Positions 33,914 to 46,820 of a DNA stretch of 64,000 nt are shown here, one piece after another (position 1 is the stretch's first letter; each line of letters begins with the position of its first letter). The DNA comes from Icerya purchasi. Taxonomy: Eukaryota > Arthropoda > Insecta > Hemiptera > Monophlebidae. The notes under the pieces are model-generated. The model saw only the letters and a program-made list of their open reading frames with translations, was not told the DNA's origin and searched no databases. The position numbers and the translations under genes were made by a program. The stretch covers positions 102,531,164-102,595,163 of the forward strand of contig CM077116.1 in assembly GCA_039619475.1 (NCBI GenBank), written 5' to 3'.

Positions 33914-36270
33914 AAAAAAGCAGCTAATGAAATGGAGCGAGGGAACGATCAGAAGTAAAGACAGTATTAAAGGAGGAAAAACTTTAACATACCATTTTTC
34001 GGTTCAGCAGTGTTCATCCATTTGTCCTATCAATTATACGTTTATCTTTTCCATGAATAAGCTGCATCGACTAGTTCCTGGAATACAGGGGGTCGCTTGC
34101 GAATCTTAGGATGAAATCGCTCCAGCAGAACAATGCCAATTATTAATGAAACATAGAAAACAAAACAACAATTTGATTACAGTGAACTTAATTAAACATC
34201 TAAGTAACGGACGCAATTATATCTAAAACAGGTGTCTGGACGATACGTGGGACGAACGCCGCTAAAAATTAGAAAAAAAAATATCGCAATAAGGACCAAA
34301 ATGACAAACTACATGATAAAAATAAAATAGTACCCAGCACCGCAAAATAAAACAAAAAAATAAAATATAAAAATCGCATTAACGGCAACAAGCCATGAAG
34401 AAGTGCGGAACGAAAAAGTAAAAAAAATTGTAAAAAAAATGTAGTGAAAAGTGAAAACGATTTAACAGGTAAACTAGTCACGCGAAAAAAAAAAAAATTG
34501 AAATAAAAAACGGTCATATCGAACGAGACCGACGAACGGACTAAATTTAAACCCGCCAACACCGATATAAAAAATAAAAATAAAAAAAAAGCAAAAGCAA
34601 ATAACGCGGAAATGGATATACACACGTCATGAAGTGTGCAAATTGGGAAAATATTATTAAGGAACATGGCGATATAGACTAGAAAATGAGCTCGCCAAGG
34701 AATAGCATGGAATGAAAATAAATCGAATAATAGCAAGATGACTGAAAAATCAACAGAAACAGTAAAGATTTTTCAATAACACAATATATCTGAAGCTTTT
34801 GCACGACATAGAGACTATGTCGTGTGGGCAAAAGGTAACCGGCTAGGAAATCATGTTAAAGAAGAAGAAATTGCATTTACAATTGTTTCTCTGCATCTTA
34901 ACAGAAGAGTTTTATTGGCAAGTAGTCACACGGATAGCAACAATAAATGCTCATAAAAAACCAAACACCTGTGAAATGTGTCGAAACTTACAAAACTAGG
35001 CCGCATAAGTTGTTATGAAGACTGATACGAATAACATGAAATAATCACCATTTGCATGGAATCCCTCTGAAGACTACCTGTGTGATATTTAGAAGAATAT
35101 AAGAATGCAGAATCAATAAACATCACTTAAACCACTGGGACAGAAGAATGTAAAACGTTAGATTACAGGGCAACTAATGAAGTGTTCCAGTATCACATAA
35201 AGAGAGAGTTCTGAATTTTACCACAAAAACCATTGCAACAATTCCGTTTTTGTCCGATTTCTCCGAATTCGTCATTTTATTCTTCAACTTCTTCTTTGTA
35301 TACGTATTTAGAGTCTGCTGCCGGCTTATCACTCAAATCTTCCATTTCTTCCACTATATTTCTATTCTTCAGTAGTTCTTCTTAGCTGATGATCAATGTA
35401 TTGCAACAGACGTGTCCTCATAGCCGGTTTAGTTTCAAAATACCTTCAAATGTGTTTTTAAGTGCGGCTCCTTTTTCGAAATATTTTTCTCATAGAAGTA
35501 AATCAGAATTATGTCGGGTATTAGTTTTCTGAAAGCTCTTTTCCGTCTATTTCAAGTGATTTTCTTCCAACACCGTTGCGTTCTGATACTGGCTTCTTAG
35601 AGGTGTTAGCCGGAATTACATCAAGCGGTAGTCATTTAAAAGTTTCTTGCTCTTCATTCCAGCACGCTCAAACCTATAGTTGCACATGCATTATAGTATG
35701 TACACATTTCTCCTACAAAAGACAACCAGTGTGGTATAGAAAAGTATATAGCAATACCGAATCTGTAAAAATTCAATGAAATACTGCTGGAGACAAATCG
35801 AAAACACTATCTTATAAAGCAACTGGAAAGTTACAGCAAAATCAAGGAACGCTAAACTGTAAATTTAACCAATTATTCTTCAATGATACAACGAACGATT
35901 GCAAAAAAAATTCTCGTAGTCCACTTAAGACTAGTTCATCGTTTACTTCTTCCGATTTTTCTTCGTTTTAAAGTCTTCTAAACACGATTAAACTTTCTTC
36001 GGTCTCTCTCATTTCGTCCACATTCTATTACCGTTCTCTGTAACTGATGATCAATGTATCCTCATGGACGTTTTCTTGCAGCCAACTTTATTTCATGATA
36101 TCTTCAAATGTGTCTTGAAGTGAAGGAATAGTTCTAACATCCTTTTCTCCCAGAAGCTACTAAGTCTGAATTCCTACATTAAGTGTGTAACAGGATTTTA
36201 TCGGTCCATTTCCGTTCTCCGAGTATTTTTTTTCCAGTAATATGGCTTTCATGATATTTGCTTAACAACA

Positions 36271-37327
36271 ATGTCCATTGACTATGAAAAAGCTTTCGAT
36301 GGCGTAATACATGAAAAATTAATCAAGATACTGAAGAAATTCAATATTGATGTCAAAGAATTGCAGGTAATAAAGAATTTATACTGGAAACAGTGCAAAA
36401 ATATCAAGATGGGCGCCGTATACTCTAATTGAAAATGCAGTATAAGAAAGAAGGTAAAACAGGGAAGGCCCCTCTCTCCGCGGTTATTAAAAATCTACGC
36501 AGACGAAATAACAAAACAGACGCAAACCGAAGGAGTGGGTCTGAAGATCAATGGACAAAGAATCAATGAAGCAAGCTGCGCAGACGCTAAGCTAGTTATA
36601 GCCGAAACAAGAGTTCAAGAGCAGGAAATGGTGTATAGAATAATCTGTGCACGACTAAAATTTGGAATGAAAATCAGCGCGAAAAAACGATAGTCATGAA
36701 ATTCTGGAAAACCAATATCAAAAAAGCAGAAATCATTATAGACAATGAAAAATTGAGAATGTCATCGAGTTTTAGAAATGTAGGTACTCTCGTAAATGCA
36801 GACGGAGGAGACCAAAAAGAAATCAAGGGTAGAATCGGTATGGCAAAGAAAGCCTTCAATAACCTCAGCAATGTATTGAAAAACCGAACCTTGAGCATGG
36901 GTCTACGGAAGAGAATAGTGAGATGCTGCTACATGTGGACAGTACTAAAATATTCCTATGAAACCTAGACAACGAATGCGGATAATGAAAGAAGACTGAA
37001 CGCCTTTAAAATGTGGTGTTATCGAAGATTACTAGAAATACCTTCGACTAACTTTGCAACAAACGTATTAATATTAGATACAGTGAATGAAGAAAACAAG
37101 ACAATAGTTGAAATATCAAGAAACGAAAACTGAAATTCATAGCACATAAAATCCGGGAAGACAGTTTATTCATGCTAACATTACAAGGACGAATTCAGAG
37201 AAAGCTCATTAAAAGAAGAAGAAGATCGGTGCTAGTAACCACGAACGCACCGTCCAACTGTCCATGCAAAAGTCTACAAGTGACCATTAAATGCGCCAGA
37301 AATCAAAGAATATAGATGAACACAACC
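36271..37327 (+). pseudogene. Truncated reverse transcriptase, unit 7
   Basis: CADA active site and IIIDNEK as in unit 6. GGATAATGAAAG and CCTTTAAAATG near 36980-37010 are shared only with unit 8. Confidence 0.87.
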
Positions 37328-37859
37328 TCTTGAAGCAACAGTGCGGCTCCGGCGACGACGAATTATTTTCTCCAGCGTTGTTTAATCAGAGGATACTTTG
37401 TTTGCGTCGCAGTAAATCAAGAAAATTTCTATTCAATAATTACATATCGACTGAATAATTAAAAATTAGCTCAACAGTTTCACAAAATGACTTAAATGTC
37501 CGAGAAAACGCATTACCATTTTTAACTGAACATCAATTTGTATAAAAAATCTACTATTCATGATATGTTTCCAGGTGATCTAAGTGAAAATAAACAAACG
37601 GTAATTGGGCAGAATTTGAAAGAAATAAACCTAACATTGTACATACCAGGAATTTATGATAAAAAGAGGTTCAATAATAACCTTTAAGCATATTCAACGA
37701 AAATCGAAAATAGTCGAAAAACAATGATCACCATAATATATCTTGTAGAAGAATGCTGTTAACAATCAAAATGGAAATTATGGCATACAGGAATTAATTA
37801 CTTTAAATCGGTTTTGTAAGAGGCAGGAACAAACTTGGAAAAATGGATACAGAAAACGC

Positions 37860-38203
37860 AATATCGGCTAAACACTGAACGCAATACCCGCCAAAAACAC
37901 CAAACGCAATAAAGGCTAAACACAAAGCCCAATAAAGATGAAAAACCCAACGCAATAAAGGCTAAACATTGAACGCTTTAAAGGCTAAACACTAAACCCA
38001 TTAAAAATGAAAAACCCAGCGCAATAAAGGCTAAACACTAAACCCAATAAAAATGAAAAGCCCAGCGCAATAAAGGCTAAACACTAAACCCAATAAATAT
38101 GAAAAACCCAGCGCAATAAAGGCTAAACACTAAACCCAATAAAGATGAAAAACCCAACGCAATAAAGGCTAAACACTGAACGCAATACAGGCTAAACAAG
38201 AAC
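37860..38203. repeat. 23-bp minisatellite, 15 monomers, unit 7
   Basis: Same dimer arrangement as unit 6, plus two extra A (CCGCCAAAAACACC). Confidence 0.93.
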
Positions 38204-40558
38204 AAAAAAGCAGCTAATGAAATGGAGCGAGGGAACGATCAGAAGTAAAGACAGTATTAAAGGAGGAAAAACTTTAACATACCATTTTTCGGTTCAGCAG
38301 TGTTCATCCATTTGTCCTATCAATTATACGTTTATCTTTTCCATGAATAAGCTGCATCGACTAGTTCCTGGAATACAGGGGGTCGCTTGCGAATCTTAGG
38401 ATGAAATCGCTCCAGCAGAACAATGCCAATTATTAATGAAACATAGAAAACAAAACAACAATTTGATTACAGTGAACTTAATTAAACATCTAAGTAACGG
38501 ACGCAATTATATCTAAAACAGGTGTCTGGACGATACGTGGGACGAACGCCGCTAAAAATTAGAAAAAAAAATATCGCAATAAGGACCAAAATGACAAACT
38601 ACATGATAAAAATAATATAGTACCCAGCACCGCAAAATAAAACAAAAAAATAAAATATAAAAATCGCATTAACGGCAACAACCCATGAAGAAGTGCGGAA
38701 CGAAAAAGTAAAAAAAATTGTAAAAAAAATGTAGTGAAAAGTGAAAACGATTTAACAGGTAAACTAGTCACGCGAAAAAAAAAAATTGAAATAAAAAACG
38801 GTCATATCGAACGAGACCGACGAACGGACTAAATTTAAACCCGCCAACACCGATATAAAAAATAAAAATAAAAAAAAAGCAAAAGCAAATAACGCGGAAA
38901 TGGATATACACACGTAATGAAGTGTGCAAATTGGGAAAATATTATTAAGGAACATGGCGATATAGACTAGAAAATGAGCTCGCCAAGGAATAGCATGGAA
39001 TGAAAATAAATCGAATAATAGCAAGATGACTGAAAAATCAACAGAAACAGTAAAGATTTTTCAATAACACAATATATCTGAAGCTTTTGCACGACATAGA
39101 GACTATGTCGTGTGGGCAAAAGGTAACCGGCTAGGAAATCATGTTAAAGAAGAAGAAATTGCATTTACAATTGTTTCTCTGCATCTTAACAGAAGAGTTT
39201 TATTGGCAAGTAGTCACACGGATAGCAACAATAAATGCTCATAAAAAACCAAACACCTGTGAAATGTGTCGAAACTTACAAAACTAGGCCGCATAAGTTG
39301 TTATGAAGACTGATACGAATAACATGAAATAATCACCATTTGCATGGAATCCCTCTGAAGACTACCTGTGTGATTTTTAGAAGAATATAAGAATGCAGAA
39401 TCAATAAACATCACTTAAACCACTGGGACAGAAGAATGTAAAACGTTAGATTACAGGGCAACTAATGAAGTGTTCCAGTATCACATAAAGAGAGAGTTCT
39501 GAATTTTACCACAAAAACCATTGCAACAATTCCGTTTTTGTCCGATTTCTCCGAATTCGTCATTTTATTCTTCAGCTTCTTCTTTGTATACGTATTTAGA
39601 GTCTGCTGCCGGCTTATCACTCAAATCTTCCATTTCTTCCACTATATTTCTATTCTTCAGTAGTTCTTCTTAGCTGATGATCAATGTATTGCAACAGACG
39701 TGTCCTCATAGCCGGTTTAGTTTCAAAATACCTTCAAATGTGTTTTTAAGTGCGGCTCCTTTTTCGAAATATTTTTCTCATAGAAGTAAATCAGAATTAT
39801 GTCGGGTATTAGTTTTCTGAAAGCTCTTTTCCGTCTATTTCAAGTGATTTTCTTCCAACACCGTTGCGTTCTGATACTGGCTTCTTAGAGGTGTTAGCCG
39901 GAATTACATCAAGCGGTAGTCATTTAAAAGTTTCTTGCTCTTCATTCCAGCACGCTCAAACCTATAGTTGCACATGCATTATAGTATGTACACATTTCTC
40001 CTACAAAAGACAACCAGTGTGGTATAGAAAAGTATATAGCAATACCGAATCTGTAAAAATTCAATGAAATACTGCTGGAGACAAATCGAAAACACTATCT
40101 TACAAAGCAACTGGAAAGTTACAGCAAAATCAAGGAACGCTAAACTGTAAATTTAACCAATTATTCTTCAATGATACAACGAACGATTGCAAAAAAAATT
40201 CTCGTAGTCCACTTAAGACTAGTTCATCGTTTACTTCTTCCGATTTTTCTTCGTTTTAAAGTCTTCTAAACACGATTAAACTTTCTTCGGTCTCTCTCAT
40301 TTCGTCCACATTCTATTACCGTTCTCTGTAACTGATGATCAATGTATCCTCATGGACGTTTTCTTGCAGCCAACTTTATTTCATGATATCTTCAAATGTG
40401 TCTTGAAGTGAAGGAATAGTTCTAACATCCTTTTCTCCCAGAAGCTACTAAGTCTGAATTCCTACATTAAGTGTGTAACAGGATTTTATCGGTCCATTTC
40501 CGTTCTCCGAGTATTTTTTTTCCAGTAATATGGCTTTCATGATATTTGCTTAACAACA

Positions 40559-41615
40559 ATGTCCATTGACTATGAAAAAGCTTTCGATGGCGTAATACAT
40601 GAAAAATTAATCAAGATACTGAAGAAATTCAATATTGATGTCAAAGAATTGCAGGTAATAAAGAATTTATACTGGAAACAGTGCAAAAATATCAAGATGG
40701 GCGCCGTATACTCTAATTGAAAATGCAGTATAAGAAAGAAGGTAAAACAGGGAAGGCCCCTCTCTCCGCGGTTATTAAAAATCTACGCAGACGAAATAAC
40801 AAAACAGACGCAAACCGAAGGAGTGGGTCTGAAGATCAATGGACAAAGAATCAATGAAGCAAGCTGCGCAGACGCTAAGCTAGTTATAGCCGAAACAAGA
40901 GTTCAAGAGCAGGAAATGGTGTATAGAATAATCTGTGCACGACTAAAATTTGGAATGAAAATCAGCGCGAAAAAACGATAGTCATGAAATTCTGGAAAAC
41001 CAATATCAAAAAAGCAGAAATCATGATTGACAATGAAAAATTGAGAATGTCATCGAGTTTTAGAAATGTAGGTACTCTCGTAAATGCAGACGGAGGAGAC
41101 CAAAAAGAAATCAAGGGTAGAATCGGTATGGCAAAGAAAGCCTTCAATAACCTCAGCAATGTATTGAAAAACCGAACCTTGAGCATGGGTCTACGGAAGA
41201 GAATAGTGAGATGCTGCTACATGTGGACAGTACTAAAATATTCCTATGAAACCTAGACAACGAATGCGGATAATGAAAGAAGACTGAACGCCTTTAAAAT
41301 GTGGTGTTATCGAAGATTACTAGAAATACCTTCGACTAACTTTGCAACAAACGTATTAATATTAGATACAGTGAATGAAGAAAACAAGACAATAGTTGAA
41401 ATATCAAGAAACGAAAACTGAAATTCATAGCACATAAAATCCGGGAAGACAGTTTATTCATGCTAACATTACAAGGACGAATTCAGAGAAAGCTCATTAA
41501 AAGAAGAAGAAGATCGGTGCTAGTAACCACGAACGCACCGTCCAACTGTCCATGCAAAAGTCTACAAGTGACCATTAAATGCGCCAGAAATCAAAGAATA
41601 TAGATGAACACAACC
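40559..41615 (+). pseudogene. Truncated reverse transcriptase, unit 8
   Basis: CADA active site; near-copy of unit 7 in the tail, but IMIDNEK with a silent ATT for Ile. Confidence 0.87.
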
Positions 41616-42147
41616 TCTTGAAGCAACAGTGCGGCTCCGGCGACGACGAATTATTTTCTCCAGCGTTGTTTAATCAGAGGATACTTTGTTTGCGTCGCAG
41701 TAAATCAAGAAAATTTCTATTCAATAATTACATATCGACTGAATAATTAAAAATTAGCTCAACAGTTTCACAAAATGACTTAAATGTCCGAGAAAACGCA
41801 TTACCATTTTTAACTGAACATCAATTTGTATAAAAAATCTACTATTCATGATATGTTTCCAGGTGATCTAAGTGAAAATAAACAAACGGTAATTGGGCAG
41901 AATTTGAAAGAAATAAACCTAACATTGTACATACCAGGAATTTATGATAAAAAGAGGTTCAATAATAACCTTTAAGCATATTCAACGAAAATCGAAAATA
42001 GTCGAAAAACAATGATCACCATAATATATCTTGTAGAAGAATGCTGTTAACAATCAAAATGGAAATTATAGCATACAGGAATTAATTACTTTAAATCGGT
42101 TTTGTAAGAGGCAGGAACAAACTTGGAAAAATGGATACAGAAAACGC

Positions 42148-42491
42148 AATATCGGCTAAACACTGAACGCAATACCCGCCAAAAACACCAAACGCAATAA
42201 AGGCTAAACACAAAGCCCAATAAAGATGAAAAACCCAACGCAATAAAGGCTAAACATTGAACGCTTTAAAGGCTAAACACTAAACCCATTAAAAATGAAA
42301 AACCCAGCGCAATAAAGGCTAAACACTAAACCCAATAAAAATGAAAAGCCCAGCGCAATAAAGGCTAAACACTAAACCCAATAAATATGAAAAACCCAGC
42401 GCAATAAAGGCTAAACACTAAACCCAATAAAGATGAAAAACCCAACGCAATAAAGGCTAAACACTGAACGCAATACAGGCTAAACAAGAAC
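42148..42491. repeat. 23-bp minisatellite, 15 monomers, unit 8
   Basis: Same form as unit 7, including the two extra A. Confidence 0.93.
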
Positions 42492-44845
42492 AAAAAAGCA
42501 GCTAATGAAATGGAGCGAGGGAACGATCAGAAGTAAAGACAGTATTAAAGGAGGAAAAACTTTAACATACCATTTTTCGGTTCAGCAGTGTTCATCCATT
42601 TGTCCTATCAATTATACGTTTATCTTTTCCATGAATAAGCTGCATCGACTAGTTCCTGGAATACAGGGGGTCGCTTGCGAATCTTAGGATGAAATCGCTC
42701 CAGCAGAACAATGCCAATTATTAATGAAACATAGAAAACAAAACAACAATTTGATTACAGTGAACTTAATTAAACATCTAAGTAACGGACGCAATTATAT
42801 CTAAAACAGGTGTCTGGACGATACGTGGGACGAACGCCGCTAAAAATTAGAAAAAAAAATATCGCAATAAGGACCAAAATGACAAACTACATGATAAAAA
42901 TAATATAGTACCCAGCACCGCAAAATAAAACAAAAAAATAAAATATAAAAATCGCATTAACGGCAACAACCCATGAAGAAGTGCGGAACGAAAAAGTAAA
43001 AAAAATTGTAAAAAAAATGTAGTGAAAAGTGAAAACGATTTAACAGGTAAACTAGTCACGCGAAAAAAAAAAATTGAAATAAAAAACGGTCATATCGAAC
43101 GAGACCGACGAACGGACTAAATTTAAACCCGCCAACACCGATATAAAAAATAAAAATAAAAAAAAAGCAAAAGCAAATAACGCGGAAATGGATATACACA
43201 CGTCATGAAGTGTGCAAATTGGGAAAATATTATTAAGGAACATGGCGATATAGACTAGAAAATGAGCTCGCCAAGGAATAGCATAGAATGAAAATAAATC
43301 GAATAATAGCAAGATGACTGAAAAATCAACAGAAACAGTAAAGATTTTTCAATAACACAATATATCTGAAGCTTTTGCACGACATGGAGACTATGTCGTG
43401 TGGGCAAAAGGTAACCGGCTAGGAAATCATGTTAAAGAAGAAGAAATTGCATTTACAATTGTTTCTCTGCATCTTAACAGAAGAGTTTTATTGGCAAGTA
43501 GTCACACGGATAGCAACAATAAATGCTCATAAAAAACCAAACACCTGTGAAATGTGTCGAAACTTACAAAACTAGGCCGCATAAGTTGTTATGAAGACTG
43601 ATACGAATAACATGAAATAATCACCATTTGCATGGAATCCCTCTGAAAACTACCTGTGTGATATTTAGAAGAATATAAGAATGCAGAATCAATAAACATC
43701 ACTTAAACCACTGGGACAGAAGAATGTAAAACGTTAGATTGCAGGGCAACTAATGAAGTGTTCCAGTATCACATAAAGAGAGAGTTCTGAATTTTACCAC
43801 AAAAACCATTGCAACAATTCCGTTTTTGTCCGATTTCTCCGAATTCGTCATTTTATTCTTCAGCTTCTTCTTTGTATACGTATTTAGAGTCTGCTGCCGG
43901 CTTATCACTCAAATCTTCCATTTCTTCCACTATATTTCTATTCTTCAGTAGTTCTTCTTAGCTGATGATCAATGTATTGCAACAGACGTGTCCTCATAGC
44001 CGGTTTAGTTTCAAAATACCTTCAAATGTGTTTTTAAGTGCGGCTCCTTTTTCGAAATATTTTTCTCATAGAAGTAAATCAGAATTATGTCGGGTATTAG
44101 TTTTCTGAAAGCTCTTTTCCGTCTATTTCAAGTGATTTTCTTCCAACACCGTTGCGTTCTGATACTGGCTTCTTAGAGGTGTTAGCCGGAATTACATCAA
44201 GCGGTAGTCATTTAAAAGTTTCTTGCTCTTCATTCCAGCACGCTCAAACCTATAGTTGCACATGCATTATAGTATGTACACATTTCTCCTACAAAAGACA
44301 ACCAGTGTGGTATAGAAAAGTATATAGCAATACCGAATCTGTAAAAATTCAATGAAATACTGCTGGAGACAAATCGAAAACACTATCTTACAAAGCAACT
44401 GGAAAGTTACAGCTAATCAAGGAACGCTAAACTGTAAATTTAACCAATTATTCTTCAATGATACAACGAACGATTGCAAAAAAAATTCTCGTTGTCCACT
44501 TAAGACTAGTTCATCGTTTACTTCTTCCGATTTTTCTTCGTTTTAAAGTCTTCTAAACACGATTAAACTTTCTTCGGTCTCTCTCATTTCGTCCACATTC
44601 TATTACCGTTCTCTGTAACTGACGATCAATGTATCCTCATGGACGATTTCTTGCAGCCAACTTTATTTCATGATATCTTCAAATGTGTCTTGAAGTGAAG
44701 GAATAGTTCTAACATCCTTTTCTCGCAGAAGCTACTAAGTCTGAATTCCTACATTAAGTGTGTAACAGGATTTTATCGGTCCATTTCCGTTCTCCGAGTA
44801 TTTTTTTTCCAGTAATATGGCTTTCATGATATTTGCTTAACAACA

Positions 44846-45900
44846 ATGTCCATTGACTATGAAAAAGCTTTCGATGGCGTAATACATGAAAAATTAATCA
44901 AGATACTGAAGAAATTCAATATTGATGTCAAAGAATTGCAGGTAATAAAGAATTTATACTGGAAACAGTGCAAAAATATCAAGATGGGCGCCGTATACTC
45001 TAATTGAAAATGCAGTATAAGAAAGAAGGTAAAACAGGGAAGGCCCCTCTCACCGCGGTTATTAAAAATCTACGCAGACGAAATAACAAAACAGACGCAA
45101 ACCGAAGGAGTGGGTCTGAAGATCAATGGACAAAGAAAATGAAGCAAGCTGCGCAGACGCTAAGCTAGTTATAGCTGAAACAAGAGTTCAAGAGCAGGAA
45201 ATGGTGTATAGAATAATCTGTGCACGACTAAAATTTGGAATGAAAATCAGCGCGAAAAAACGATAGTCATGAAATTCTGGAAAACCAATATCAAAAAAGC
45301 AGAAATCATGATAGACAATGAAAAATTGAGAATGTCATCGAGTTTTAGAAATGTAGGTACTCTCGTAAATGCAGACGGAGGAGACCAAAAAGAAATCAAG
45401 GGTAGAATCGGTATGGCAAAGAAAGCCTTCAATAACCTCAGCAATGTATTGAAAAACCGAACCTTGAGCATGGGTCTACGGAAGAGAATAGTGAGATGCT
45501 GCTACATGTGGACAGTACTAAAATATTCCTATGAAACCTAGACAACGAATGCGGATATTGAAAGAAGACTGAACGCCTTTGAAATGTGGTGTTATCGAAG
45601 ATTACTAGAAATACCTTCGACTAACTTTGCAACAAACGTATTAATATTAGATACAGTGAATGAAGAAAACAAGACAATAGTTGAAATATCAAGAAACGAA
45701 AACTGAAATTCATAGCACATAAAATCCGGGAAGACAGTTTATTCATGCTAACATTACAAGGACGAATTCAGAGAAAGCTCATTAAAAGAAGAAGAAGATC
45801 GGTGCTAGTAACCACGAACGCACCGTCCAACTGTCCATGCAAAAGTCTACAAGAGACCATTAAATGCGCCAGAAATCAAAGAATATAGATGAACGCAACC
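44846..45900 (+). pseudogene. Truncated reverse transcriptase, unit 9
   Basis: A new 2-bp deletion near 45135 (GACAAAGAAAATG) adds a frameshift just before the CADA active site. A private CTCACCGCGG changes the PLSPR motif codon silently. Confidence 0.87.
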
Positions 45901-46432
45901 TCTTGAAGCAACAGTGCGGCTCCGGCGACGACGAAGTATTTTCTCCAGCGTTGTTTAATCAGAGGATACTTTGTTTGCGTCGCAGTAAATCAAGAAAATT
46001 TCTATTCAATAATTGCATATCGACTGAATAATTAAAAATTAGCTCAACAGTTTCACAAAATGACTTAAATGTCCGAGAAAACGCATTACCATTTTTAACT
46101 GAACATCAATTTGTATAAAAAATCTACTATTCATGATATGTTTCCAGGTGATCTAAGTGAAAATAAACAAACGGTAATTGGGCAGAATTTGAAAGAAATA
46201 AACCTAACATTGTACATACCAGGAATTTATGATAAAAAGAGGTTCAATAATAACCTTTAAGCATATTCAACGAAAATCGAAAATAGTCGAAAAACAATGA
46301 TCACCATAATATATCTTGTAGAAGAATGCTGTTAACAATCAAAATGGAAATTATGGCATACAGGAATTAATTACTTTAAATCGGTTTTGTAAGAGGCAGG
46401 AACAAACTTGGAAAAATGGATACAGAAAACGC

Positions 46433-46820
46433 AATATCGGCTAAACACTGAACGCAGTACCCGCCAAACACCAAACGCAATAAAGGCTAAACACAAAGCC
46501 CAATAAAGATGAAAAACTCAACGCAATAAAGGCTAAACATTGAACGCTTTAAAGGCTAAACACTAAACCCATTAAAAATGAAAAACCCAGCGCAATAAAG
46601 GCTAAACACTAAACCCAATAAAAATGAAAAGCCCAGCGCAATAAAGGCTAAACACTAAACCCAATAAATATGAAAAACCCAGCGCAATAAAGGCTAAACA
46701 CTAAACCCAATAAAAATGAAAAACCCAGCGCAATAAAGGCTAAACACTAAACCCAATAAAGATGAAAAACCCAACGCAATAAAGGCTAAACACTGAACGC
46801 AATACAGGCTAAACAAACAC
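46433..46820. repeat. 23-bp minisatellite, 17 monomers, unit 9
   Basis: Back to 17 monomers, with the 23-bp form of the third monomer found in units 5-13. Private GCAGTACCC and GAAAAACTCAACGC. Confidence 0.93.

Larger units (their letters stand above)
29751..34038. repeat. Array unit 6 (4288 bp)
   Basis: This is the first unit with CATAAAGAGAG near 30908, the form kept to the right end of the window, where units 1-5 have CATAAATAGAG. It carries an A12 run near 30197. A private TCTCAGAATTC change (Cys to Ala in codon position irrelevant here) lies near 30973. It shares the CCGAGAAAGC patch with unit 3. Confidence 0.93.
34039..38328. repeat. Array unit 7 (4290 bp)
   Basis: This unit has the longest A run in its class (A13 near 34485). 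That run joins two minus frames into the 155-codon open stretch at 34736-34269; no other unit has it, so it is a by-product of an indel. GTGCAAATTGGG, one A shorter than elsewhere, is shared with units 8 and 9. TCTTCAACTTC near 35281 recurs only in unit 12. Confidence 0.95.
38329..42616. repeat. Array unit 8 (4288 bp)
   Basis: It is nearly identical to unit 7 over the reverse transcriptase and minisatellite, including the extra AA in CCGCCAAAAACACC and AACACAACC near 41607. AATAATATAG near 38611 is shared with units 9 and 10. Private changes include CGTAATGAAG near 38913 and GTGATTTTTAG near 39370. Confidence 0.95.

Noticed and set aside
44352..44546. A 64-codon frame present only in unit 9
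   Set aside because: Created by a 1-bp loss (ACAGCTAATC in place of ACAGCAAAATC); private to one unit and without homology.
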